Assembly (NCBI GenBank): GCA_031310005.1
Contig: CM062379.1
Location: 6,386,001-6,450,000, forward strand
Reading direction: 5' to 3'
DNA: 64,000 bases
Source of the DNA: Dactylellina haptotyla
Lineage: Eukaryota; Ascomycota; Orbiliomycetes; Orbiliales; Orbiliaceae
Shown here: piece after piece, positions 10,741 through 24,912 of the stretch
Numbering within the stretch: the first letter of the stretch is position 1
Layout of the letters: each line of letters starts with the position of its first letter
The notes under the pieces: model-generated
Seen by the model: only the letters and a program-made list of their open reading frames with translations
Databases searched by the model: none
What the model was told of the DNA's origin: nothing
Translations under genes and position numbers: made by a program

Positions 10741-13700
10741 AGCTAAAAAGTAGGGGAGCGTTCGGTGGTGGAACAGAACAACAACCTCCATTGGAAGATG
10801 GGGAAAGACAATGTTCTGGCGAGGAAACGGGGAAGTCAGGATAGGGTAGTGGAGGACGAGGAGGAGAAACAAGTAACGAGAACGGAGAACGAGGCTGACC
10901 GCGGAGGGCTAGCCAGTTTGCTGGGACACGCCGTGTCGTCGAGTCAAAAGAGCGAGCAAACGAGGGAAAAGAGAGCTAGGAAAGTAAGAAAATTTTAAAT
11001 GTCTCCCAAAAGATCCACACATCCATGCAATACTCTGCATGAACTAGTACCGTTCTTCCTATCAGTAAATTAAGAAGGTGGGGAAGTTTTTGCCAGTGGG
11101 ATTTCGAAAGGTTCCAGAGTACCTGGGAGGATCGTGAGGGGGTGGGAAGGGGACGGAATCACGTCTGTTGTACAGCTGGGAATCCCAGGATATGTCATCT
11201 CATATAAACCTCACCCACAAACACCGGCTAGGCTACAATTGCGGCGATATTATGATCAGATAAAAGCCCGCGGCTCTGTGCCTGCTTTGTTTACGTTTTT
11301 TATATTCGAGGGCTGGGGAAGTGCAACGAAGAGCTGTCAAAAGTAAAATCGAGGACGCAGTCCTGCGGCACAGAGTCTTTACGCCGAAGGCAACTGACGA
11401 AATTTGAGCAGGGAATCGGGAGCCATCCACGATGGAGAGGCTTCCAATCTCTGCCGCTTTAGGAGAAGCTTTGGGCATGTATTTGTTGTCACTTTGACTA
11501 ATTACGAGAGCATATGCAATCAGCCAGTGGGCAGGAACGGGGTTGCTCGAAAGGAAACCCAGAGTACGTACCGTCTGCTCGGATATTATCCCTCTGGAAG
11601 GGCTGTTATCATAGGTTTTCGGAAAGTATTCCTAGCTCAGACCAGCTGCCGGCCAAGCTTCTCGATCTATTCCACATCCTGAGAAAAACGGGGCTGGTAC
11701 CAACCAGCCGGAGCACCGTTTGGTGTTATGACTTATCTTTCTATGTATGCGCGGAGGTGAGATACTGGGAACAGCTCATTGAGCTCTTTTACAACTTTCC
11801 GTGACTAGCCCGTAGTAGGCTTTTTGTTTTTTTTCGCGCTGTACGTATAACTTGGAAAATAGGGCGTTTCAGATGTGCAAGTCATCGCCCAGGATATGCA
11901 GCAAACGGATTGTTCAATAATTGGGTCGAGTTATGCTTCGTGCTCTGTGGCCTGTGGCTCGATGTCACCAGCCATTGGGACGGCGTTCCAACCATTGGAG
12001 CTTCAGCTTTGGCACTCATGGTTCCAACCAGGAGCTACTAGCCTGGGTCTATAAAACTCCTAATATATATCACTTTTGCGCATACATATTACGAAAAAGT
12101 ATCCAACAACCGCCCGAGTTTGTTGCAAAACCACAACAGTTGATTGCTCTTAGTGCGTCCACTGACTATTCCAAGGCCTTCAGAAGGTCGAAAGCCATGT
12201 CGATAATACGTAGTCAATGTCTCATACACTGTTTCTAATGTGGAACAGGTGTAGTCCAGGTCTCCAACAGCCAAAAGTCCTTAGCAGAAGCTAGTCGCGC
12301 TGCCTGGACAAACCTTACATGAAGAGCCTGCATGGTAGGCCCCCTTCAATTTTATATCAACACTTTTCAAAAGCTCGAGGAAAGCAGGCTAGTCAGCTTC
12401 GGAGCTAGTACAGAAATTTAGCCGCGGGTTCTTCCTGCTTTTTGCACTTTACGAGCTGCTCCTTTGCCAGAACGGATCGGAGTACTGCTTTCCATTCTGA
12501 TACATTGAAGATACTTTTTGAGTTGTTGCAATTTTTTTCCTGTCGCAATTTGGAGCTCACTAGCCGCCGCGAAATTCGTTAAAAGGAAATTAAACCTCCT
12601 GCGCAAAGAGGCACAATGCTCTTAAAACAGTTAGTGTCAGGGCAGCGGCATGAGCGACAGCTTCCGCGCACTATTCCAAAGCGGTGACTTGTGTCACCTG
12701 ATATCAGCTGGTCCCATTCTCCTGTTACCGTTTTTGTGTTGTACAGCATATAAAAGTCCGTCAGGGCTTCGGGCCATAGGCCTTCATGTACATATGTAAG
12801 GCAGCCAGAAACCATGAAATAGCCAAATTAAAACGGAAGAGGGAAAGGGAAGTCTACAAAATTTCAGAATCATTCGATTCTGGCTCTTTTTTTCTATTCG
12901 AAGAAAAGAAATTGCGGAGAGTCAACAGGCAAGCGCAAGCCGTTAGCACAGATCCTCTATACCCAGGGTGATATAGAACTCAACCAACCGGCTGACTGAG
13001 AGTGGGATGACAAAAAGAACTGGGCAGTTTATGGGGTCAGATATCAAAAAGGACCAGGAATATGTTTTGCAGATTCCGACATCCTAGTTAGCCCAGCTTC
13101 TCTCTGCATCGACTTGCTTATTCGAAGCCATTCGACACTCTGTCCGTGGCTTCGTGTACATATGCACACATAAACGAACGTCAAGGATCATGCCTCTGGG
13201 AACTGAGAAATGGAAGCAAAAGGCTATTTGTCGACGTCTCGTCACGGATGTTTTCATGAAGAGTGATATGCCTGTTCGTTCTTCCGGTAAGGATTCCATC
13301 CCGTACTGTGGAGAACAGCTGCGAGAATTGCTACGGATCCTAAAGAAAAAGCCTGTACGGCTATCAGAAAGTATGAAATTGCAAGGCACAATGCAGTGCC
13401 CCCATCGAACTTCAGATGGACATCCCGATCGAGACGAGGAGGCAAATCGAGAAGTGACTCTACTAAAAGTGGATGCTCCTTACGGCTTCAAGTGATAGAC
13501 AAGTCAGAGGAAACAGGACTATCTAGTTTACAGTTTAGCCAAAAAGTTTCGTTGGCAAAAATCTTTTGTTGTTTTCTTGCTAGCCCTTGTCGTCGATAGA
13601 TCGAAGCAGGTGATATCACAGCTACCAGCTACTCCAGATTTAGCTTGTATAAACGTGAGAGGAGGTTGGAGTGGGTGACGGTATCGAAAGTACCACCCTT

Positions 13701-16700
13701 CAATCCTCTCCACGCCTGCATGACTGTATGTGCGTTTGCCTGCGTGTGACTAAATGTCGGCTCAACATTTCAGCAATTTCAGTTCGCCTTCGGGCGTTTG
13801 GCTGGAGGGAATCCGATGGAACCTTGTAAATCTTATAATAACAACAAGAAAAAAGGATATCACCATCTTACCTTTTGCTTATGCAAGAGCGCTCGAGCAT
13901 TGATCGAGTGGAGGGATACAGGAAGCACGGAAAGATGTGAATAAGCAAGCAAGTGGAAATTTACAGCCCGTCTCTCTTATCAAAACGACAACATACGCCC
14001 CGACGGTAGAGTCGAGTCGAGCGCTGAGGAATAGGTGACAACGGGCGGTCGATATTTTGCTGTACATTTAGCCAACATTCCATGAGGATGCGGGTCATTG
14101 TCAAGGTCTATCCTCTCTCGGGCAGCGGACAGGCTTCCGAGACAATAATGCGATCTGGAGCATGGCCTTCGCCGTTCCGCCCTTTTTGGGAGCAGCTTTT
14201 TTCGCTCATTGAACTCTCATAGCTTACTGTTTCCGGTAAGTTAAGTCGCATTTTGACTTACAGGAAGGCGAGGCGTGATACCCTCTTGGTGACGTGTCAG
14301 TGGATATTCATTTCCGTTTGCTCTATAGCTGGTCCGGACCCAGGGACGGGAGATCCCTTTGTCGATTCAAGGAAAGGCCCAGCGGGCAAGGTTTAAAAAG
14401 CAAAAGTAAGTGAGGGAGGGAGGGAAAGGAAAAAAGGCTCGAACTTCATTGCGGCATTAAGCCCTTACGGTAAGTAGCTAGGTCAATGCATGCAAAAGGT
14501 GCAGTAGTCACTCTTCTCCACGAGCTCGACAATACTGCAAGTCATGTCCCTTGCTAGATCGCCAGGCATTTTTTATTTTTATTCTTTTTCTTTCTTGACT
14601 TTCTTTCTGTTTTGAAAATCAGCGAGGTGGGAAGGGCCTGTTCATGCCGTGTACCCCTCTCCCTAGACTTGGTCTGCATGGGGCCAGGGCGGTGGGCGAC
14701 TGGTTACAGGCAACAGCTCTCCGGTGGCTAACGTGCCAGGCCCATAACTTCCTCGAAGAGGATCTGTCATCGCCCTCGCCCTCGTCCTTTCCGGCATCTC
14801 TCTTCTCCTTTCCTTCCGAACTTGACCAAAATTTCCTTTCGCAATGGAATTTCCGTGCGAGGGGATCCCTTCGCAGTTCCACCTTGACAGCAAGCTCGCT
14901 ATCGATCCTTGCTATCGGTCTATCACCTGATATCGGTTAGCGAAACAACTGAACATGAACTGTCAACAGTGGAGGGGTACATTTCGCATGAATTGTGTCA
15001 GCAAGGCTGGGGAACAGTAGGTCAGGTACTACGTATACTCCCCGCCATATCCTGCCATAAAGTGTGGTACTGCGTACATGAATTCCGTAATCTCTAAGCC
15101 TTTTGCAAACAAAAAAAAACACTCCAAAAGCCTCCCCTCAGGCCTATGAAACTCATCAAGTAAGTAAACTATCCATGAAAATTGCAACTTTCATTCTACC
15201 ATGAACGCTGACATTTTTCTACTTTGTCGCATCTATCTGCAGGTATGAAACTCCCCTCACAGTAGTACAGCATAACACCTCATCGCTCATCTCTGCCGAG
15301 GGCGACTCGGCTATGTACGAGCTCTGCATATTTGCATATTTTATGCGTACCGGACAAGAAAAGCTTGCGAAGTTTGTTGAGATTGCCTGTCAATTCAAAA
15401 CACTTCGGACCGCATGGTCGGTAACAACGGGGAGCCGCTTTCGTTCCGCTTTCGGCCCATGTGACCTGCGGCATTAAATACGATGTCGCATCTATATACC
15501 TTTCGAAGTTGAATTTTACAGTGGGTCAAAAGGGCCCTTACGTAGAGTCAAATTCTTAATTGCAATTGCGCACCACTATTAAATCAGCGCTGTGTCCGCT
15601 GTTGGATTTTTTCGGGTCGCAACTGAGTTGCGGTTCGCAAACCGGGTTTTCTTTTTTGTTTCTCCTATTCTTAGACACACACATTTCTTGAAAAAAATGC
15701 GGAAAGAGGCGAAGATAACCTTAATTAATCTGCGATTGCCGCTCAAGGTAAACTAGGCCTCCTCTCCTTTTCGCAAATCCGAACAATAGACATATCCAAC
15801 TAACAATGCCTGCTCATCACTTTCACAGGAAAACGTTACCCAAACGAAACAATCAGGATGCACGGATGCGGCATGAAGAAAAACGAACGGTGTGTTTGAG
15901 CAGAAGTCAAACTGCCAACGTCAAACAACTCCCGCGCGGTGGCCCAAATTTAGTGGTTGCAATTTCTCGTTAGCGCCAGCGCTGTCTCAGAGAGGGTGTG
16001 CGGCGGCGCCTAACGAAAAACACTATCCGTGGAACCTGGTTCCTAGTCCTTCTGTTCTGGCCATGGAGTGGTTGCGCTTGTCAAGGGTGAACGGTGGAGG
16101 TGGTGTCCAGGAAAGTTGGGGGTGGGCTGTTCAGAGCAGATTCGGCTCCTCAGGAAGGAGGGGGAGGGGCCGACTCAGAGTCCCCCCCATTTCTCTCGCT
16201 CCGGAGGTAGGAACACTCTCCGAGTGGAAGACGCCCACATGTAGTTTGCCATGTGGAGCACGTTGTTCTCGAGAGAGGGTGTGCAGCGGGGTATGCACTG
16301 CTGACATCACAGAAGGTTAATATATGGTGGTGGTGGGACTCTTTGGATAATAGTGTGTATGTGAGTGGCTTGGCGGGTGGATCTGAGTTGTTCGACGATG
16401 CTCCTGTAGATGTTTCGGTGCAGGTTTCCTCTGGAAATTCGGATAATGGAAGGCTGGCAGAGCGCATTTGTCGTTAAGGAGGTCTATACAAATGTAACAA
16501 TTCAAGAATTTTATATTCTCTTATATAATAAGCCACAGCAATTAGCCAGATCCGGCGGTGTGGATAGAATAAAGGTGCACTACTAGCATTCAGCTCCCAA
16601 CTTCAGCCCGTTTTGGGACTACGTCTACCAACCTTCGTTCTAAACCTTAGCTACTGTTTGACCGCCAAACGAGCGATTTACGCAGATGATGTGGTCATGG

Positions 16701-17046
16701 GGCATGCTAGTGCATTGGGAAAGATTTTAGTGTGGCACCGTCAACTCCACATTTCGAAATTTAAGATATTGGAATTTACCCAGGTTCTCGGAATTTCCAG
16801 GAAAGCACGACGTCTATAAAGCTGAGACTATTTCAGCCCTGTCACTAGGGGCGTAATCTCGAACCGAAATTTCAGCACCACGGACTTGAGCGATGGGATT
16901 TGTAAAGGCCAATGCTTCCTTTGTTTCTTATCGCGTAATGATATCGGCAGATTGCACCCATTCTGCAGAACGCTCAAGCCATAGTGTAGACTCGTGAATT
17001 AGACGCTAGTATTTATCTTCTATTATCCAAGATAAGGATTGATAGC

Positions 17047-18095
17047 TTATTCATCAGAAGACTTTTCCTCCTTGCCCAATCCGTGCTTCTTCAACAGAGC
17101 GTCTATCTCTTCCGCACTCCAGATATTGAGGTATATCTTTCCGTTCCTATGGCCAACGGTTGCAAACTCGACTATAAAAATATGTCAGTCACGGGATTTC
17201 GGGCCACTATATGGATTTTGATGGCGTGAAATGGATCACTTACGCTTCTCACTCGACAGCGTAGTGCTGTCCATGGTTCTGCTGAGGACTTTGACGGCAG
17301 TCTCGCAAGCTTCTTCGAGGTTACAATCTTCCTTGTAGTCCTGCTTCAGCAAGCTCTGCGCGCTGGCATTGTTGGCACCAGCACTGGTCGCCTTCCAGCC
17401 ACCATAATTGCCAGATGGGTTAGACAGATATAGTTGGAAGTTTCTTAATGAGTCGTAGCCCGCGTAGATGAACGAGACACCAAACGGTCTCAGACCTTAT
17501 GTATGAATCAGCATTATTCACTGCAGAAACTACGAGACGAGATATAATCATCAGGATACTGTACAACTAACCTCCGTGCTGTGTATATCCCTGCTTCAAA
17601 TCACATAATCTCTTCACTAGCTGTTCGCATGGAATTTCCTCATCATACGTTCGGAGGTAGTTCTGGGCGGTCTGGCGGGCGTAGTTGATTAGGATATTGG
17701 CATCGGCAGTCATACCGGCGACTGCACAGATCATATTGCTGATCGCGAGAAGAGGAACCCAGTCAGTTTCCAAACCATAATCCGTAATCCGTAGCTAGCA
17801 ATAGAGCACCGCAGAACATACTCATTCAAGATATAGAGCTTCTCGGCTGACGAATCCTGTTCCAACAACTTGCTTGTAACTTTGCGTTCTGCGGCAAGGA
17901 CGATTCCATCGGTGGCTAGGATCCCGATTGCAGTACCGGCGTGCGAGATAGCTTCCAGAGCGTATTCGACTTGGTATAATCGACCCTCAGGGGAGAAGAT
18001 GGTTGTCTACGAGATGGTTATTAGCTCTCTGATATCGAAAGTGGGCCACTAGAGGGGGGGTAACTTCATACTCGTGAATCGTAGCGTCTCGACAT
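17047..18095 (-). CDS. PRE9: 20S proteasome subunit alpha-3 (PSMA4 type)
   Basis: Structural alpha-ring subunit of the 20S proteasome, 250 residues from five exons (18072-18095, 17822-18006, 17572-17738, 17244-17495, 17047-17171). The proteasome alpha signature [19 protein letters not shown] followed by [18 protein letters not shown] is intact. [54 protein letters not shown] and [20 protein letters not shown] match the PRE9/PSMA4 branch rather than other alpha subunits. The first exon is only 24 nt. As in other alpha subunits, no catalytic Thr is expected. It is divergent from KRR1, with 334 bp between start codons. All introns are GT-AG. Confidence 0.95.
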
Positions 18096-18429
18096 GTTGG
18101 GCTATCTGGAGAAGAAGCAAAGTAGCGGAAGGGACTTGGACAGCTGTAGAATACGGAATGTCAATGCTTCGAGGTCGTTAGAGGTGAAGTCGGGAAGCTA
18201 TGGGAGCTGTGCGGAAAGGTGGGATACGCGTCAAAGTTCAAAGTTGGGTTGCGAAGCTGTCAGGTGGAGTGAGGCTTGTGTGCGTTGGCCGTCCTGTGGC
18301 TGTGCTTTCAAGGTGTGGCGCCGTTGTCATTGGAGCGGACGAAGAAAAAAAAGTTGCGCGCAAAGTTTCACGCTTCTGCACATCGCCAACCTCAGCAGAC
18401 CAACGCCCACCAGAGCAAGAACAATCGCA
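18096..18429. promoter_or_regulatory. Shared divergent promoter PRE9 / KRR1
   Basis: These 334 bp lie between the oppositely oriented start codons of a proteasome gene and a ribosome-assembly gene. I found no convincing TATA box. An A-rich run (near 18345-18360) sits in the KRR1 half. Confidence 0.5.
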
Positions 18430-19760
<1,331 letters not shown>

Positions 19761-21148
19761 AACGGAGTCCGAGTCGAGGCGTGTTTTCCTTCACTTTAAT
19801 TTATTTACCTTTTCTGTTTTTGTTGGCGTTCTGGATCGCATCCGTGGATAAAAGGTGTCTGTCAAAATTCCTACCGGGAGATTTAGCGCGACCTCCTACA
19901 ATCTGTACTATACTATCTACAACCAAAAAACATGCGCGAGTTTTCACTGTTGGCCCCTCCTTCGAGTATTGTTCCTCCTGGCGGTTGTTGTTTGGATGGT
20001 TCTGGAATCCTACCCAGCTTGTTGCGGAGTTTAGTTAGTCGTGAGGATTCGGCTAGCCCCTTACATGCTTACCAACACCAGGGGGTTACTAAACTCGGAG
20101 AGCATAGTCGACGGACGGCTTTGAAACAGACTCTGCAGACCTGTAGAATGGGTCTACGTATCCGGCTGACGATTGAAGGAAAGTGAGGGGAAGTCTGACT
20201 AACAGTCGAGATAGTCGAACGTCGACCCAGGCCGACCCGAAATCTCGGCCACGTCGGCCCACACGCATGCAAGTGTGATCTGGAGAGTGGTGAATGGATG
20301 AATGGGGCCTTCCGGACGGGATGGGCCATCGCATCATCCATACAAGCACATCCCACGGGGGGGAGGCATAACGGACAAACAATTAAGCCTCTCTTTGTCT
20401 CTTTCTCGTGTGGTCCTTCCAATGGCAAGGCTTCTTGGGCGAAAAACGTGCTCTGCCTTGTGGTCTGTGCCAATGGAGGAGAGCCGGGTTATGCAGGTAC
20501 GAGAGTTAGTCCGAAAAATTTGTCACCAGGAGGGATATTCATTGGCTCCGTCCAACAGGGAAGGCTTGGACGAGCTGGCCCAGCCAAAGCCGCGGGCCCT
20601 GTTCAATCTGAGTCAAAAAAGGGGTATTTTGGTGGGATCCAACCAAACACCACTCCCACACCACCACCACCACCACCACCACCACCACCACCGCTACCAC
20701 AAAGCAAAGCGGACTGACCAGACAACCGCCAGCACAATGGCAGTGACAGACAGAAAGACCAGAGGCCGCCATGGCCGCCTGGTTGCATGTGTCCGAGGGC
20801 GAGGGTGGGCGGTGGCTCCGTGCGAGGGAAGGAATTAAAAGGGAATGGCTCCCTCGTCAGTTTGTTTCCTTTTCCCTCTTCCTCCTCATCCCGATCTTGA
20901 CTCCGCAATCCGATCGTTCGGTTCTCTCTCTTCAGATACGCCAGTCATTCCTTTTTGGTGTGTGTGTCGACGCTCCTTATTTTGTTTCAAACGTCAGAGA
21001 CGTCTACAGCCAGTCTGCGCCCATTCTTTCCTTGAACAACATCGCAGTCTTCCGATCATTTCGATCATTTCAAAAGTTACAGCATTCCAGATATATCGCA
21101 TATCGAATAAGCACATAAACGTAAAATCAAAATTAAACAGAAGGAACA
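19761..21148. other. Intergenic region upstream of the expansin-like gene
   Basis: No gene is supported. Open frames here are driven by the CCA microsatellite near 20660-20690. The last 300 bp before the expansin-like start are rich in CTC and TTC motifs and probably form its leader. Confidence 0.5.
20659..20692 (+). repeat. (CCA)n microsatellite
   Basis: About eleven near-perfect CCA units in intergenic DNA. It produces spurious poly-His, poly-Pro or poly-Gly/Val frames on both strands. Confidence 0.9.
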
Positions 21149-22071
21149 ATGAAGGGACTCTTCCAAACCTCGTTGGCCGTTGCCGCCCTCGCCGCTGGTG
21201 TCGCCTCCAGACACGTCCACATGCATCGCCATGTCGAACACCAGCATCAAAATGAGAAGCGGGCCTTGGTTGTCCTCACCAAGACCCAGGAAGTCGTCGA
21301 AATCGAATACGTCTACCAGACAATCTATGTCGACCCGGCCACCGTCGAGGTCAAGACGACCAAGTCCAGTACCACCTTTGCGACTTCGAGAAGACGCTCG
21401 ACCACTTCGACCACTCCTACCACTACCACTACAACCACCACCACAACAACAACGACCTCGTCGACGACAACGACCACTCCGTTCACAACTCCATCTCTGC
21501 CAACTGCAGTTATCCCTCTAGTTATTCCGGAACCAGAGCCTACCACTACTACTACCACCACTACCACCACCCCTCCACCTCCACCTCCAACCACGACCAC
21601 GACAACCACTACCACTCCAGTCACAACCCCTCCTGCTCCAGTCACCACTTCACCAGCCACCGGCGGTGGTGGTTCCGGAGAGCTCTTCCACGGCGAGGGA
21701 ACTTACTACGACTGCGGTCTTGGATCTTGTGGTGAGACCAACTCCAATGCTGACTACATTGTCGCCATGAGCGCTCTTCGTATGCAACCTTTGGATGGTG
21801 GAAACCCAAACAACAACCCCATGTGCGGAAAGAAAGTCCGTATCTTCACCGACATGGCGCCACAAGGTGTTGTCTTTACCGTTAAAGACAAGTGCCCTGG
21901 ATGCGTAAGTTCACCATTCACTTCTAATTACACTCATGATGATCCTTATTCTAACACATTTCCATACAGCCTGGAATTGACGACATTGATATCTGCAGAG
22001 GCCCATTCTTGGAGCACTTGGGAACAGAAGCCGAAGGTCGCATCAAAATCTCGTGGCAATGGGAATACTAA
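21149..22071 (+). CDS. Secreted expansin-like (RlpA-like double-psi beta-barrel) protein
   Basis: Secreted wall-associated protein of 285 residues, two exons (21149-21904, 21970-22071; GTAAGT..ACAG intron). A signal peptide (MKGLFQTSLAVAALAAGVAS) is followed by a His-rich stretch (RHVHMHRHVEHQH) and a likely Kex2 site (NEKR). A long Thr/Pro-rich, probably O-glycosylated linker (about residues 75-170) leads to a C-terminal double-psi beta-barrel. That domain shows GEGTYYDCGLGSCGE, MCGKKVRIFT, FTVKDKCPGCPGIDDIDI and final GRIKISWQWEY. Fungal relatives include Asp f 7-like allergens and expansin-like proteins; binding to polysaccharide is inferred from the family, and no enzymatic activity is expected. 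Confidence 0.9.
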
Positions 22072-22768
22072 AAGACTGCGATCTTTTAGTTTTCACACCA
22101 TAGCATGACCTACAATATTTCTTTGCCAGGATCATGCCGACAACCATGATGCCATTTACGAGGTTACGATCATATTTGTTTTTTTATATCCTGTATCAAC
22201 TAGATTCCCCGATGGATTCGGCGTTCTGTGGTCATTTATATTTATTTCTCATTCCCCATACATATTTCTCTTCATTCCGTCCATGTTGGACGATCTTTTG
22301 GCTCGGGGCAACAGGTTTCTACCCCTCCACCAAAAAAGAATATTTTTGCCCAGTGGTCCCTTTTGAAAAAACTACTCCCTTAACGATCGATTCCGAAAGG
22401 AGTTCAAAATACCTTTTTTGTACCATATCTTCAAACCAGAACAAAAACCACATGCACGTGTGCATGCAGATTTTTTATATTTCATACATAAAAGTTTCTA
22501 TAGAATATTCATTTCGAGAATGATCATCAGGTCAACCTGGTAACACAGGCAAAAGACCCTGTGGGTTCTCCACAACCGTTTCCCAAAACAAATAAGAATT
22601 GTTTCCTGGACATACCCGGTTTGTCTTTTGTGATTTTTCCTCGCTGAAACGTAAAGTCATTTAGAGGTAGGTGGCATGACGACAGCGGAGGACACCAACC
22701 CGAGAACAGAAACTTGACAGAATAATATATTCTTGCACAGCCGCACTCTTGTTAAATTACACACGCTA

Positions 22769-22801
22769 CTAGCTGCGATGCTACCAGCTGCGATGCTACC
22801 T
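22769..22801 (+). repeat. Short tandem direct repeat
   Basis: The unit AGCTGCGATGCTACC occurs twice in direct tandem order in this interval, followed by a partial CTGC. It is a simple local duplication with no gene context. Confidence 0.7.
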
Positions 22802-23805
22802 GCTCAGCAGGACTATCGATTTTGGAAGGGGGGCAGTCTCGAAACGGGAGTTGCGCTAACGAGAAAAATAGAATTTATGCGGATCTGTGGTTAGGATGGG
22901 TATATTTAGAACGTCGAAAAATGTATATTGCGCCTGTTTCTCACGGAATGTTTGAAGGAAATTAATCGATACCGCCGACGCGAGGATCTCTTGATCTTGT
23001 CACAAAGGTTCGAGCTCCTCGTGGGCCTTCTTGGAGCGGCAGTTTTAGATCTGGACCTTAGTCGACTGGTTCGAATATCCTCATCGAATCCTAAACCAGC
23101 TTATATTAATATTGCGAATGACCGCCTTCTGCTTGCGGATATGCCTACATATATTTCATGGGAGATATCACCTATTCAAAAAACGCAGCAGATGCACTTG
23201 AAATTTGTAATCGAATTTACCAGTTACACACAATATATTTTGAAATTCATAAACAATCGATATCGTCGTGGCGATCACATACTCCATTTGTTTTGAAATA
23301 TCCAAACTAGAATAAACGTCTCTGCCAGACGTCGATCGCCCGGAGACTCTGTTGATCTTGACCTCCCGACAAAAACGTGGAATACTGCGCGCAAAGCGAC
23401 GGAAACAGATACAGATGCAAGTTTCCCAAGCAGCAAGGATCTACCCAAACTATCAAAAACTCGAACTGCGACACTTGTCTTGTTTACCATATGCGCATAT
23501 ACCCGAGTTGGAATTTCTTGACATGAACAATATTTAAAGTAATCATACTAAGCCCCGGACAATAGTCAGAGGCGAGGATGATCCCACGATAGGAAAGGCG
23601 GCGGCAGCCGAACTACTGCGAATCGAAGCGGGTACGTTACATTCATATCAGGTACTTGTGTATATTGTGTGTCGGACGATATTCAAGCATACATACGACC
23701 GATGCAGGATGCTATTCGATGGTATCTTAAAACCCGCAGCCAAGAATATTGAAGCCAAGAGTGGCCTCATATAAGCTGCATTATCTGGATTCATTGTAAG
23801 GGAAA

Positions 23806-23909
23806 GAGCTTGTGGTGTAATTGGTAACACACAGCTTCACATATCGAAGGTCGTGGCAACACTCCTTCATAGTTGGAAGGAGTTCTTGGTTCGAATCCAA
23901 GCCTGCTCA
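23806..23909 (+). other. tRNA-like sequence 1 (long form, structure unresolved)
   Basis: The segment has an A box-like TGGTGTAATTGG inside a perfect GTGT/ACAC D stem, and a B box GGTTCGAATCC inside a perfect CTTGG/CCAAG T stem. End pairing is GAGC..GCTC with mismatches further in. The middle is about 30 nt longer than a normal tRNA and contains a 7-bp hairpin (CTCCTTC/GAAGGAG). It may be a tRNA with an intron or long variable arm, or a rearranged pseudogene. The anticodon cannot be assigned. Confidence 0.4.
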
Positions 23910-24837
23910 TTAGTTCAATAAAAACCTATTTTTTTGGTCTTTAAATTTAATTTATTTCCCCTTATGTTCTATTAGCCAATTGGTTGTTTATCTACTATAT
24001 TTTGTTGGTGGCGGTGGTGCGGGGTAGCTGGTATCCCAAGACAACAGGTTGGTGAAACCTCGCGTCGAGATTGGTAAATACACTTTTGTCAGGGCGTTGT
24101 TGAGTTGAGAACTGGTTCACGTTGGTCGGACTGGGAACGAGACCAGTTCACGTGGAATTGTCAACATTGAGCTGAAGACCTGCAGGAAAAATTGAAGCGT
24201 CTCAAACAACCTGGGCGGGATAGCGACGTTGCAGGACCCCAAGCCGCTGAAAGAGTGAGAATGATCGTTTCGGTATCGATATCTAGCTGACAGCGCGTGG
24301 GTACCTGATATGAAAATCATACACTGTACCATGCAAACGAGTACGCGAGTTGCAATTTGTGAAACCCTGTCTGTTGTCTTGCAACGACGTGCAACACGAA
24401 TCCGAGACTCGAGAGAGAGTTTCCTGACCTTACAATTTAACGTAGACAGTAGTTGATGATATTAGATGACTGTCTCTCTAGCTAAACTAAGCATTATATA
24501 TCATTTTCTTTAGAAACTTCGTTACTGACACCCTGGGACATCGATATTGCTGACACGAATTGCTGAGCTTACATGTTCCAAAACGCACCGTTTGCACTTG
24601 CACAGCGAGATGTTACAGAACACGCGGTCAACCTACGGTCCGCGTTCTCTCCCTTAATATTAATTAAAATCAAGTTCAAGAGTTATAATTTCAGTTGCGA
24701 GTCCCTGAATCTGTTATCAAACTATTGACCATCTTACCATTGTAACATACATCAAAGTTCGATCTTTCTGAGTATCTCACCTGCCAAATATCCAATTCAT
24801 CAGCGCCTTTATATTGGATTTCGCAGATCTACCTTTT

Positions 24838-24912
24838 GGCCTAGTAGTGTAATGGTAACGCGACCACGAATAGGATGTGGAAGATGATGGGTTCGAGTCC
24901 CGTCCTTGGCCA
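24838..24912 (+). tRNA. tRNA-like sequence 2 (possible pseudo-tRNA)
   Basis: A 75-nt segment with acceptor-type pairing GGCCTAG/CTTGGCC (one mismatch) plus a following A. It has an A box TAGTGTAATGG and a B box GGTTCGAGTCC with an extended T stem. The anticodon arm is poor: CCAC/GTGG closes a 9-nt loop, so isotype is unclear. The length and Pol III boxes favour tRNA origin; the defects favour a pseudogene. Confidence 0.4.

Larger units (their letters stand above)
8276..17046. other. Gene-poor region of about 8.8 kb
   Basis: No open frame here shows a recognisable domain, plausible exon chain or codon pattern like the flanking genes. It holds a 22-nt T tract (9626-9647), a 16-bp palindrome (10718-10733), pyrimidine-rich tracts at about 14570-14620 and 14770-14830, and scattered low-complexity patches. 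There is no terminal-repeat pair or transposase. It could contain long non-coding transcripts, distal regulatory DNA, or decayed genes. Confidence 0.5.

Noticed and set aside
8276-17046. Possible transposon or retroelement remnant
   Set aside because: No terminal repeats, reverse transcriptase, integrase or transposase motifs were recognised on either strand.
20539-20908. Frames encoding poly-His, poly-Pro or Gly/Val runs
   Set aside because: Produced by the CCA microsatellite near 20660-20690.
22928-23296. 122-codon open frame in the tRNA-like interval
   Set aside because: No recognisable domain, AT-rich, and no splice partners.
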